In this document: one piece after another, positions 9,188 through 17,609 of the stretch
How the letters are laid out: each line of letters starts with the position of its first letter
How positions within the stretch are numbered: position 1 is the stretch's first letter
Assembly (NCBI GenBank): GCA_003573635.1
Contig: QUTJ01031765.1
Span: forward strand, 1-17,933
Direction of reading: 5' to 3'
Origin: Goniomonas avonlea
Lineage: Eukaryota; Cryptophyceae; Goniomonadida; Goniomonadaceae
DNA length: 17,933 nt
Position numbers and translations under genes: made by a program
Notes under the pieces: model-generated
Seen by the model: the letters and a program-made list of their open reading frames with translations, nothing else
What the model was told of the DNA's origin: nothing
The model's database searches: none

Positions 9188-9336
9188 GGCTGGGCACCTT
9201 TTCGACGATCTGCGGGGCCGGAAGGACAGACACGGGCAGATAGAAAACAAAGTGTGATCAAAGGTGGTGAATGCTCAACAGACCGACGACTTGACTTTGG
9301 GAGGGGGCAAAAACCTGTCAGGAGCGTTGGTGAGGC
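9188..9336 (-). repeat. 149-bp direct repeat, right copy (upstream of ORF1)
   Basis: Second copy of the repeat at 1-149. On the minus strand it lies immediately 5' of ORF1, whose ATG is at 9171. One of the four differences turns a Cys codon of the left copy (TGC) into TGA, so the ORF2-type frame is broken here. Downstream of that stop the frame continues (SFRPRRSSKR, then CPAEVKKKDAR) and ends in TAG at 9161-9163. That is 11 bases inside ORF1, so in an intact unit the end of ORF2 would overlap the start of ORF1. The outer edge at 9336/9337 is sharp and is the best candidate for an element boundary. Confidence 0.9.
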
Positions 9337-9542
9337 CGGCGCTTAGCCGACGAAGGAAAGGGCCGTGTGGGACCGACGAACGAATGCGACTTGAGTGAGA
9401 CGCGTGAGTTCGGCGGTCCGGGTGGGCTGTTGAATGGGCGATCGGGCCGGGGATAGGGTCATCAAAATTAGAATCTGGCGGTTGCTGGAGAGTGAACAGC
9501 TGCGAAGTACGGAAAATCGGGCTGAGTAAGGTGCTAAAAAAT

Positions 9543-9585
9543 CGGAGTAGTGAAGTCCAGTAGCCGGAGTAGTGAAGTCCTGTAG
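9543..9585. repeat. Two-copy 22-bp tandem repeat
   Basis: CGGAGTAGTGAAGTCC followed by AGTAG and then by TGTAG, at 9543-9563 and 9565-9585. One mismatch. Confidence 0.85.
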
Positions 9586-9908
9586 TCGGCGTCGAGGTCA
9601 GAAGATTCGTAGGTTAATGAGGTGCCCTGGTTGGTGGATGGGGATTAACCAAAGAGATGATTGTGAGCGATCTTCCCAAGATCTGCTGCGAGGATGTAGT
9701 GGAATTAGGTAGTAGTGCTCTCCGTGTTGAACTCCGGGCTCGCCATCTTTATGGTCGGCGAGGACGATGTTGGTAGGAGGGGTTTGAGTGGTGGGAAAGA
9801 CTCAGGAGGGAGGGAGAGAGGACCCGTTCAGATGATAAAACTCGTGATTCCGAAGAATTTGATACGAGTTTCTCAGTCTGAGGGGTGTGGGGGCAGGGTG
9901 CCCCCAAT

Positions 9909-9936
9909 GAGAGAGAGAGAGAGAGAGAGAGAGATT

Positions 9937-9997
<61 letters not shown>
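9909..9997. repeat. Compound GA / GT / GA microsatellite
   Basis: (GA)n at 9909-9934, (GT)n with one TTT interruption to about 9967, then (GA)n to 9997. It lies in non-coding DNA before the first visible kinase exon, and open frames across it (GERERE or CVCVCV) are artefacts. Confidence 0.97.
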
Positions 9998-10002
<5 letters not shown>

Positions 10003-10087
10003 CGAGTGGCTGAGTAATTACTCACTCTCACCCACTCCCACTCGTCTCCGCACCCACTCGCCCACTTCACTCACACGTGTGATGCAG

Positions 10088-13000
10088 ATACGATCTCAAG
10101 GGGTCCACTCAAGGTCGCACTGCCTCTGCGCGTGAGGTCTCTCGTGGAAGCAAAGCTATTCTCAAGGTGGTGTGTTTTGATGTTCATCTATGTGTTTTGA
10201 TGTTGGCAGCCGAGCCCGATCTTCAGTCTCTGCGGACCCAGATCTCCAACCATGGAGCAGCGATAGACCATGGACCCGCTATTGTCGTTTTGTGTGACAC
10301 ACCCCGTGTTGCTTCTGGCTCTGCACATGCTATTTCCTGCTCTGTGCATGCTGCAAAGGCCATCATGTTAGCTCGGGTTATGCTTGATGCTCGGGCGTAT
10401 GGCGACTTGATCTTTATACGGAGTCATGATGCGACTTACTGCTCTATTCGGGCCGAATCGTTTCCAGGTTTTCCCGAGTTTTGCCTGTCAGACATAATCT
10501 ATCACATCTGATTTCATTTAGAGACGCTGATACAGCACGATTTATAGCAACTGGAGATGTACGACCTGGACAGTTAACATTGATTGGCAAATTGGAGGCC
10601 AAGTTCTAGTTGCTCAAAGCGGATACAACGACATTTGATATCAGCATATGGCTTTGAGGATCCAAATCTCCGAAACGAGCCACGAAACGAGGGCCAATAC
10701 AGACAGATGCACTGACATTTGACACTGGCGCCGTAGGACTTGGATCTTCGAAATAAGGGACAAATGCTGTTCCTCAGCCGTGCGCAAGGGCAGGCACTCA
10801 TGGACCAGATCAGGTTTGTTGCAGATTCTCTTTTCCGTCGCTGCCATCTGTCCTCTCGCTTTCCATGGCCAGATCAGGATTCGTCTGTCACAATCCTGGA
10901 ACCGCTCTGAATTGTGGCAACCGAATGGCAGGTCGGACTGCACGTTGTTGATGAGCTTGAACATTATGGACTACAGCATGCTGCTCGGCATTCACTACCC
11001 TGACGAGGTGAGGCTGCGACAGTGTGAGCATCATGCATGCGCATGCGAGTGTGCGGGTGCCTGTGTGAGTGTGTATGAGTGTGCTGTGTGCGCGTGTAAG
11101 AGTGTGCGCGGTTCGGTGTCCAATGAGAAAAGAATCTGTATGTCCAATGAGGAAACCGAAACGGCGGCCACTGTGAGACCTGTTGTGCTTGCTTCCTGCT
11201 CGGCCACACAGTGACACTTACAGGCCCCCCAAGACCAAGATGACGACATGATTGCACTGGACAATCGCGACGACGCGACACGCGTCCTGATGGACGCCCA
11301 GGTACGGCTAAGTGTCAATCTTGCCCCTGTTTGGAATGGGATCTGATGGATCCTGCGAACGCCGCAATGGGAAGAACAACTTCATCGTTATCGCAGTCAC
11401 CTATCCCGGCCCTCTCCACAGTGTCCCAATGTCCGGTATCTGGTGCAACGGGGATCACGTCCACATCCTGTTAACTCGCATTCAACTCGTGATGCTAACC
11501 CGCAGCAAGGGCACACTTCTGACTGCACTGGCTCGCCACACACCCATTATTGACACCTTTCCAACAGAGTAGCAAGGGGATAATGTCGACGGTGTCTCCT
11601 CGGCAGTCACCAGCACAACTTGCAGATTGGCCCAGCAGACCTAATTCCACAGGCTCAGGTGATTCCGTCAGTTCGCCATTCACCCCCCCGCTTCCCACTT
11701 CCCGCCCCCCTCTCAGACGGTCGCTCTCACGCGCTCTCTCATTCCTCTCCATGGTCAGCGGCACAACACGAAGGACCCAATTCCACGGGCCATCCCATTC
11801 GCACTCACACGCACGGACACACACACACAACATACACGCAGAGTCACACTGCACTTGTTTTGTTTGAATTGGGTAGGGGGAAACACGCCACGTGCCCTAC
11901 GTGACGTTCGACTCACGAAATGGCTAACGGGATAGAAGCTCGCAATAGCCTTTCGATCATCTAACGTGAGGCATCCTCGGCGCGAGGGTCTCTCGATGAC
12001 TCCTCCTTTGTATCGACCTGGAGTGCGTCTTGCAGTGGGCAGCGAGAGGGTCAGAAAGAGCACGATCCGAAGGCAGAAGAAACGGCGACTGCCGTTCGCT
12101 GCCTCGAATAGAAATATCGGAAAGCAGATAACTCTTATCTTATACCGCGGCTCATACCTTAAGCGCGCGCTACCGATATTACACGCGATGCGATATCTCC
12201 ACTATTTGGAGCCCGATTTCCCGTCTGAGCAGCTCCGGCTGTAGATCTACTCACTCCTAGCTCAGTGTAAATCATGCTCTCAGTCCTCTCAAGCGACTCG
12301 GGCCCAAGTCAGAGAAAACGATAGTGCCATCACGCACACACGCACGCACATGCGCACACACGGGTGCCTCGGCCTTCCCGCTCAACCATACCTGACCCAG
12401 CGTGGGACCTCACACTGTCTCCTGCTGCCCTCCCCGTCTTCACTGCACACCCCCTCCCGCTCCTCATGTGTGTCTGCCTGTCTGCTCCCCTCCCATGCAC
12501 AACCTGTCCCGCCACTAGGCTCGAGGGAAGGACCTTCGGCCGTGACTCCAACACGACAGGTATGGAGGGCGTCGTGCCTGCACCCTACGACCCTTCAGGG
12601 ATGCCAGCTGCTGAGGGCCGGGTCGGCGGTCGTCCAGAGGTATGTGATGTGAAGTGTGGTGAGGTGGCATGCCAAGTGCAATTTGACAGGGCAGCACAGG
12701 CAACCTGTGAGTCCTCTGATCTAGCACTCTCGGGCCTGACTAGGGGTGGTGTGGGTGCCTGAGAACACATTGATTGGGCACTCTGTGACGTTCCCCTGAG
12801 ATTGCGTTCGAGCCTCTCGCACTCTGGTCGTGCCGCTGTGTATGTATCACTCAACTGACTTCATTCAATGCTTTCTGTTCTTTTTAATTCGTGTTGCGTC
12901 TCCAAGTCAATTACACCCACTTGATCCATACCTGAGCAGGTCTACTTCATGGGTGTGATTGACATTCTTATGACCTATACCGCTCGGAAGAAGGTCGAGA

Positions 13001-13228
13001 AGGTTGTGAAGCGCGTCATGGAAGGGGTGCGTCCCCCCTCCGGTTCTGGGTGGTTGGAATTTTCTCGCGCCACACACATTCTCGCTTTTGGGGGGCAAGT
13101 CTAAAATTTTCACCCCAATCTCTTCTTTTGTTCTCACAAGGCCACAGCACGGCGTGTCCTCAAAGCCTCCTGCCAAGTATGCCAAGAGGTTTTGCTCCTT
13201 TGTTGCCTCCATCATGGCGTTGGAGTGA
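10088..13228 (+). CDS. Phosphatidylinositol phosphate kinase (PIPK), C-terminal part, multi-exon
   Basis: Phosphorylates phosphatidylinositol phosphates to PIP2, usually at membranes. Exons with GT-AG borders: 10088-10166 (RYDLKGSTQGRTAS, the family's signature after the ATP site); a weak one near 10574-10602 (NIDWQIGGQ, in place of KDxDF); 10758-10813 (LSRAQGQALMDQIR); 10932-11007 (NIMDYSMLLGIH, hallmark catalytic motif); 11224-11301 and 11568-11658 (hydrophilic insert); 12560-12639; 12940-13026 (VYFMGVIDILMTYTARKKVE, with the IID-type metal motif as VID); 13148-13228 (PPAKYAKRFCSFVASIMALE, TGA stop). Phases join in frame across the last seven exons. The Gly-rich loop and N-lobe are not found in the window. 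Sub-type (I, II or III) cannot be assigned, and the symbol is left blank for that reason. Confidence 0.92.
10167..10757 (+). other. PIPK intron(s) with uncertain small exon and internal duplication
   Basis: A donor at 10167 follows ILK. The next part of the kinase should read about KDxDF and then a strand. NIDWQIGGQ at about 10576-10602 fits, but with acceptor 10573 its phase does not match the phase-0 donor, so one border here is wrong or a tiny exon is missed. Two related segments (10628-10679 and 10711-10757; shared GACATTTGA, then GGATC and CGAAA) form a degenerate tandem duplication that reaches the acceptor at 10757. Part of a dispersed repeat is at 10331-10412. Confidence 0.45.
10331..10412 (+). 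repeat. Dispersed repeat, copy 1 (inverted partner at 14811-14891)
   Basis: Begins TATTTCCTGCTCTGTGC and ends GCGTATGGCGACTTGATC. It matches the reverse complement of 14811-14891 with a 4-base insertion, a 3-base deletion and a few substitutions. It lies within the kinase intron and could be a small non-autonomous transposon fragment. No terminal inverted repeats or target duplication could be defined. Confidence 0.85.
11659..12559 (+). other. Large PIPK intron
   Basis: About 0.9 kb between the exon ending in phase 1 at 11658 and the acceptor at 12559. It contains CA-rich stretches (11806-11840, 12331-12362), a C/T-rich segment and no exon I could support. An open frame at 11966-12244 has no kinase similarity. 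Confidence 0.7.
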
Positions 13229-14010
13229 GTTACTGGAGGAGAGAGAGACTGCCGGGGGAAGCAATAACACGCGTGTCTGCTGCCGTCGGGCGCGAGTGCA
13301 GCGCCGATCCTTGAGAGTCTTTGGCCCAGACGCCATCCAATTTGCAGGCAGTATTGGCCAGAATGCTGGATTTGTGCAGCGTGCGAGACCACACGCTGTG
13401 AGATTGAGGGTTAATGTCTGACTTTCAGCCACAGTCTCAACTGGGATATGGGCACACAATGACAGCCCTCAGAATGATTGCCTCAACCACTCCTCGGGCA
13501 GTTTCACGGCCCGCAAAGCACGGTGTCATGTATCTTGCCGTGTCAGCACCTCTTCGCGACAGCTCATTGTTGGTGTCAAAGCGGTCACTGGTTAAGACCA
13601 CTCCGAGATTTTGGTGTCAGTGTCATGCTGTGTCAGCACCACGACTGCCAACGCTGCACGCCGAGATTATGAGAAGTCTCGCTTTTTGTGGCTACTACGC
13701 AGTTCTTGAATCTTGATAGATATTTTTCCCGATTGAACACCAGATCTCCTTTGTGCCCTTGAGTCATGTGATCAACAAGTGGGGGTCAGCCAATGGCCGT
13801 TGCTTGTGACGGTTTGCTGGTCTGACTACCACATGGTCGCCGACCGAACTGCCTGATAAAACCTTAATTTTCATTGTGCTGGAGTCACCGAGTCGCAGTC
13901 TTTGTATGCATGTGACTGAAATGTCTCACACCCACCCACTCTCACCCAAATATGCAGCACAAAGACACCTGGACTCATTCGGTCATGGATGGCTTGACCC
14001 CCCCCCCCCG

Positions 14011-14138
14011 TCTATGTCTAGGACTCTGTCTCTGTCTGCGTCTGCGTCCTCGACTCTGTTTCCGTCTCCGACTCTTCTCCCTCTTTCTCTCTCTTTCTCT
14101 TCGCTTCTCTTCTTCTCTTTTTCTGCCTTTTCTCCCTT
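14011..14138. repeat. Polypyrimidine (C/T) tract with GTCTCT/GTCTGC units
   Basis: Degenerate hexamers such as CTGTCT and CTGCGT give way to TCTTTCTCTC runs, following a C homopolymer at 13998-14009. Non-coding in character. Confidence 0.85.
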
Positions 14139-14810
14139 GGCTGTGTACGGCATGCCATCATAAATGCGTCACATTGCGTAAGGGGACGAACTGCACTCAT
14201 ATGATGATGCACGATAAGTTCCCTGCATATGATAGGGGCACAGCACATAACCAGCGATACATGAACACACATCACAAACCATGCGTTGTTACGGTGTGCG
14301 AGAGTGCACGACGCACACGTCGCACACCTGTCTACAGCGCTTGTTGGCAATCAATTGTAGTCCAGCCTGTCAGCTGGCTGCTGGACTTGACGGAGTGTCA
14401 CAGTACAGACGATTGTGTAATGCATAGGTGTGGCCCAGCCTATAAGCAGACTGTCAGGCATTGATAGCCTCCGCTCGATCGAGGACTTACCAATCTGTAA
14501 CCCCCCCCCCCCCTCCCAGCTCGTCAGTTGAGATGAATCATAGGGGCAACAGCTCCCAGCCGTGACACGCTCAGAGCTGAGTTGGCACTCCAGTCGTTGC
14601 ACCGGAATCAATAATACTCCAGTCGGATGACACGCTCTGAGCTGGCTCTCAGGCGAATGACTTCTCGACTGACACCATGGTCAGCCCACAGTTGCTTTGC
14701 CACTGTACCGAGGTTAGCGAGGGGCGAGTGGAAGAGGAACAAGGAAGGGGGAGGGGAGACGAAGAGATGGAACGAACGAAGGAAGCCAATACTGTCGGAC
14801 TTCTGTACTG

Positions 14811-14891
14811 GATCAAGTCGCCATCATACGCCCGAGCATCATGCATAACCAGAGCTAACATGATGGCCTTTGCTGCACAGAGCAGGAAATA
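14811..14891 (-). repeat. Dispersed repeat, copy 2
   Basis: Reverse-complement copy of 10331-10412 (see there). It is followed to about 15000 by degenerate short tandem units built on CAGAGCAGGAAATA, which may be decayed extra copies of its end. Confidence 0.85.
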
Positions 14892-14960
14892 GTATGCGGA
14901 GAGTATGCTCAGAGCAGGACAGCAGGAGATAACACTCGGCACAGAGCAAGAAATAACAGG

Positions 14961-16574
14961 GTGCACAGAGCTGGAGAGATAGCAGCATGCAGAGACAGGA
15001 CACAGCCGCATGCAGCACGCACTCTCGTATCGACGCGGGTCAAGCTTCAGCGGTATGGCATGGTAGGACCGATGTGGCTCCCCAAAGGTGTCGACATATG
15101 GCGCAGGAAAATACGCCCCACCCTCTCCCCGGAGCAGCAGCAAGAGACAGCGGTCCAACAAGAACACGCAACCCACGCCGGCCCCACACTGCCTCACGTG
15201 CTGCGTGCACGATCACGTTTGTGCGCACACTCAGTATTGGGTCAGTGACTTGCTCATCACCAAACCAGAGAACCAGAGGCAATCAACACTCGTCGGACAC
15301 CCAAGACATTCAGACGGACCCGGATCTCCACCCATACGCCAAGTCAAACACACTCAGGGCGATGTGATAGCCAACGTACGTGAGTGCATGTTCCCTTGCC
15401 GTCTGCCTTGAGTAGCTGGCGGCACACCAAACACATTGCAGCGTCACGCGGCGGTAGCGTTGACGTTAGCTGTGAGTGAAGTTCCGCGTATGTTTCTGGC
15501 AGCGGGACGAGCTGCCGGAGCCGCCAGGGCTGCCACAGGTGCTCAAGGCGAGCGCACTGCAGCAGGCGTGAGACAAACAACGGGATGGCATTGTATTGCA
15601 TATTTTGGTCTTGAAAATCTGGAGTCGAAGCTGGGTCCAGATGATTTGACGTGGGGCGAGGGTTGGGCTACAGAGAGTTGGGGACAGGCGGAGAGCTGTA
15701 CAGGATGAAATTGTGGGCCGCCTGCCTCCGCCTGCCATGCTCCTACACGTCTCGGCACCGCAACATCATGGACGCACCATCAATCTCCAGCTATTCTATC
15801 CAACATAAGAGGGAGAACAGCGTTGTAGACAATTCCTCAACGCAAGGTGGCGCGGAGTGCCGTCCGTCGCAGTCCACGCGGCTGGCAAGCAAGGCACAGA
15901 CAGCCACGCATGCAGACCAAGGCAAGAGACGGGAGTGCGGCAAGTTGCTGGAGACACCAATAACAGCACAAGCGGGACCGAGATGAATCGGGGGGTGCTG
16001 GGGCACCGAGAGACTCACACTGTATGGACTCCCACGGTGTGGGCACGGGGACACCGGGAAGTATGGATTTACACTGTATGGAATCCGACACCCGTCGTGC
16101 GGAGCAGATCAACCGGGGGCGTCCTGCTGATTTTTATCTTCCCCAGTTTTTGTTCGCAACAACTTGTGTCTGCTTATCTCAGTCCCGCCTTGTGTGCTCT
16201 GTCGGTGTGTCCAACATACCTGATGTGGAGTGTGTGCCTCCTGCGTGTGGCTTCTCTCATGCGGCGTCCCGCACCCGTCCACAACTCTGTCTCGCGTGTG
16301 CTTTGTCATTTGGCGTCTCCGACACACATCGGAGTGTGAGTCTCCGGTGTCCCCGTGCCAATACGTGTGACTGCATTGTGACAGCAATGGCGATTCTTCT
16401 CGTTTCCCGCCCTCCGTCCCGCACTCCCTGGACCGCCCACCCTCCCGCTCTCCTGTCCTGCTGTCCGTCCACCCCAATCACTCCTCTCGCTCCCCTCCTC
16501 TCTATGGGAACTTGGGAAATGCCAACAGCACGGACTTACCCAGGCTGATCCAACAGTCGCTGCACGGTGTGCAG
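14961..16574 (+). other. Possible exons of an unidentified plus-strand gene, structure unresolved
   Basis: Several pieces read like protein but compete with other frames: RYGMVGPMWLPKGVDIWRRK (about 15049-15110), DLLITKPENQRQSTLVGHP (about 15248-15305) with a GTACGTGAG donor at 15376, FGLENLESKLGPDDLTWGEG (about 15605-15665), and DEIVGRLPPPAMLLHVSAP (about 15705-15760) after a TACAG acceptor. They could be upstream exons of the gene ending at 16689. I could not chain them with consistent phases, and the product is unknown. Confidence 0.25.
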
Positions 16575-16689
16575 CGCGGAGCCAGCGCAGACAGAGACTC
16601 AGACTGTCTGGGTTACCCACGACATCGTCGACCACCTGCGCAACAGTCCTTGGAAGGCCAAAAACTGCCTGCGACGGCAAGTTATGTAA
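16575..16689 (+). CDS. Probable last exon of an unknown protein
   Basis: After a GTGTGCAG acceptor (ends 16574) a frame reads AEPAQTETQTVWVTHD, then IVDHLRNSPWKAKNCLRRQ, and ends VM with TAA at 16687-16689. Its codons are more GC3-rich than the alternative frame, and AT-rich 3'-UTR-like sequence follows. No domain recognised. A longer overlapping frame from 16512 (MGNANSTDLPRLIQQ) runs into a CACC minisatellite and is less likely. Confidence 0.4.
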
Positions 16690-16857
16690 TTCCAGTTAGA
16701 GCATTAGCAAATTGGATCAGTATCGGCACAGTCGTCAAATATGCCGACGGATTCGCCGATTTGCCTTTGCCGATGTTTCCCAAGTTCTGGCGAAAACCTA
16801 ATCTATCACATCCGTCCACTGACTCTCAAACCAAGGAGAAGGTGTGCACACGCGCCA

Positions 16858-16935
16858 TCACCCCCACCCCACCACCCCACACCACCCCACCACACCACCC
16901 ACCACAACACCCACCCCACCACCCCACCACACCAG
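16858..16935. repeat. CACCC/CCACAC minisatellite
   Basis: About 80 bases built only from A and C with a few T (CACCCCACCACC-type units). It forces open frames of His/Pro/Thr on one strand and Gly/Trp/Val on the other, which should not be taken as genes. Confidence 0.93.
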
Positions 16936-17227
16936 AGCACCACAAAGCCACCGCACTGCGCCGCGACTTCACTACGGCCACTGCACTGTACCGGCACTCC
17001 CCTCGTCTTTTTCCATCTCAACCCAAGCCATGCTTAATATTTCTCCACTTTGAATTTGAAGTAGTTCAATAGCCTTTCGAACCTCGTTCGAAGTCACATA
17101 AACCATTCCCCAGACTTCTCATTGTTTGGTCTACCACCGATATATTTGACGGCCACTGGACAGCGACAGAGGTTACCACACCTGCCGAGCACAAAGACAG
17201 AGGTTACGTACCAACAACGACTCCCAG

Positions 17228-17389
17228 GTGTCGTGCTGTGGAGTGGCAACACTGCCGTGCGACACAGCAGCAAGCAGCAACAGGGCGCACTGCAAGAATT
17301 GGTGTCCAATTTGTCGCGCCAATGTGCCGAGACTCCGTGCCTCGCCCCCCGCACCGTCGCCCTCGCTCGGTCCGCAGAGCGCTGGAGGG
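17228..17389 (+). CDS. Possible internal exon, amphipathic helix-rich, unknown
   Basis: Bounded by a CTCCCAG acceptor (ends 17227) and a GTGAGA donor (17390). The frame GVVLWSGNTAVRHSSKQQQG, ALQELVSNLSRQCAET, LAPRTVALARSAERWRG has strongly G/C-ending codons like the kinase exons. A second frame over the same bases contains CKNWCPICRANVP, reminiscent of the end of a RING finger, but the upstream RING ligands are not in place. Its gene cannot be connected to neighbours. Confidence 0.35.
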
Positions 17390-17562
17390 GTGAGAGTCAC
17401 ACAACCTTGAAAGTATGTGGTCAGGAGTTCGTGTGTTGATGGCAACGTTTGACTTACTTTCGTTTGCCAATTGTGACAAGCGTCGCATTTTGCAGTGTGG
17501 TTTGTCACAATCAAGGACTTCCTAACACCCGACTCACTCGAGCAGGTCAAAACCCAGAGAGC

Positions 17563-17599
17563 GATAGAGATAGATAGATAGATAGAGACACACACACAA
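17563..17599. repeat. GATA microsatellite followed by CA repeat
   Basis: Four to five GATA units then GA and (CA)5, just upstream of the start at 17610, probably in the 5' UTR or promoter. Confidence 0.93.
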
Positions 17600-17609
17600 C
17601 CGTCACACG

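Larger units (their letters stand above)
1..9336 (-). mobile_element. Decayed two-ORF repetitive element of unknown class
   Basis: Nearly the whole stretch reads as protein on the minus strand, in two blocks separated by about 650 non-coding bases (6877-7534). It is bracketed by a 149-bp direct repeat whose copies belong to the end of ORF2 and the start of ORF1. The terminal duplication and the dense damage (about a dozen frame changes and five or more in-frame stops) suggest a repeated, once-mobile or virus-like unit of about 9.19 kb. No RT (YxDD), DDE integrase, tyrosine recombinase, helicase or polymerase signature was recognised, so the class is open. Options are a tandem or circularly permuted unit, an unfamiliar LTR-like element missing its polymerase, or an ordinary multigene family copy. 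Confidence 0.6.
9337..10087. other. Region without a convincing gene; flank of the element
   Basis: Between the element edge and the first visible kinase exon I see no exon that matches the N-lobe of PIP kinases. The first 450 bases have the same G-rich plus strand as the element and could be an unrepeated part of it or host DNA. Contents: a 22-bp tandem repeat (9543-9585), a compound microsatellite (9909-9997), and a C/T-rich stretch (about 10021-10080) that serves as polypyrimidine tract for the acceptor at 10087. Confidence 0.5.
13229..14960. other. Intergenic or intronic region with simple repeats
   Basis: No supported gene after the kinase stop. Contents: repeated GTGTCAGCACC-type words at 13540-13640, a 12-C run at 13998-14009 followed by a C/T-rich tract (14011-14138), a 13-C run at 14501-14513, a duplicated TGACACGCTC-AGCTG block (14563 and 14628), and the dispersed repeat at 14811. 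Open frames here are short or driven by the repeats. Confidence 0.5.

Noticed and set aside
1-9336. Reassigned genetic code (TGA as Trp or TAG as Gln) to explain in-frame stops
   Set aside because: Frameshifts are equally frequent, Trp is commonly TGG, and the kinase gene ends with TGA at a natural C-terminus. Decay is simpler.
1-9336. LTR retrotransposon or DIRS-like element
   Set aside because: Direct repeats and a methyltransferase-like domain are suggestive, but I could not find YxDD, RNase H, protease, DDE or tyrosine recombinase motifs in any minus-strand frame, and the repeats do not start with TG.
9909-10135. ORFs with runs of Arg-Glu or Cys-Val
   Set aside because: These are translations of the GA and GT microsatellites.
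11966-12244. 92-codon plus-strand open frame within the kinase intron
   Set aside because: No similarity to kinase sequence, and flanking exons join in frame without it.
14649-15197. 182-codon minus-strand open frame
   Set aside because: It spans the dispersed repeat and degenerate tandem units; Cys/Ser/Leu composition reflects those repeats, and no domain is visible.
16806-17053. His/Pro/Thr-rich or Gly/Trp/Val-rich ORFs
   Set aside because: Produced by the CACCC minisatellite; no coding signal outside it.
17291-17320. RING finger (CKNWCPICR)
   Set aside because: Only the last Cys pair has RING-like spacing. The upstream ligands are not spaced as in a RING, and a competing frame has better codon use.
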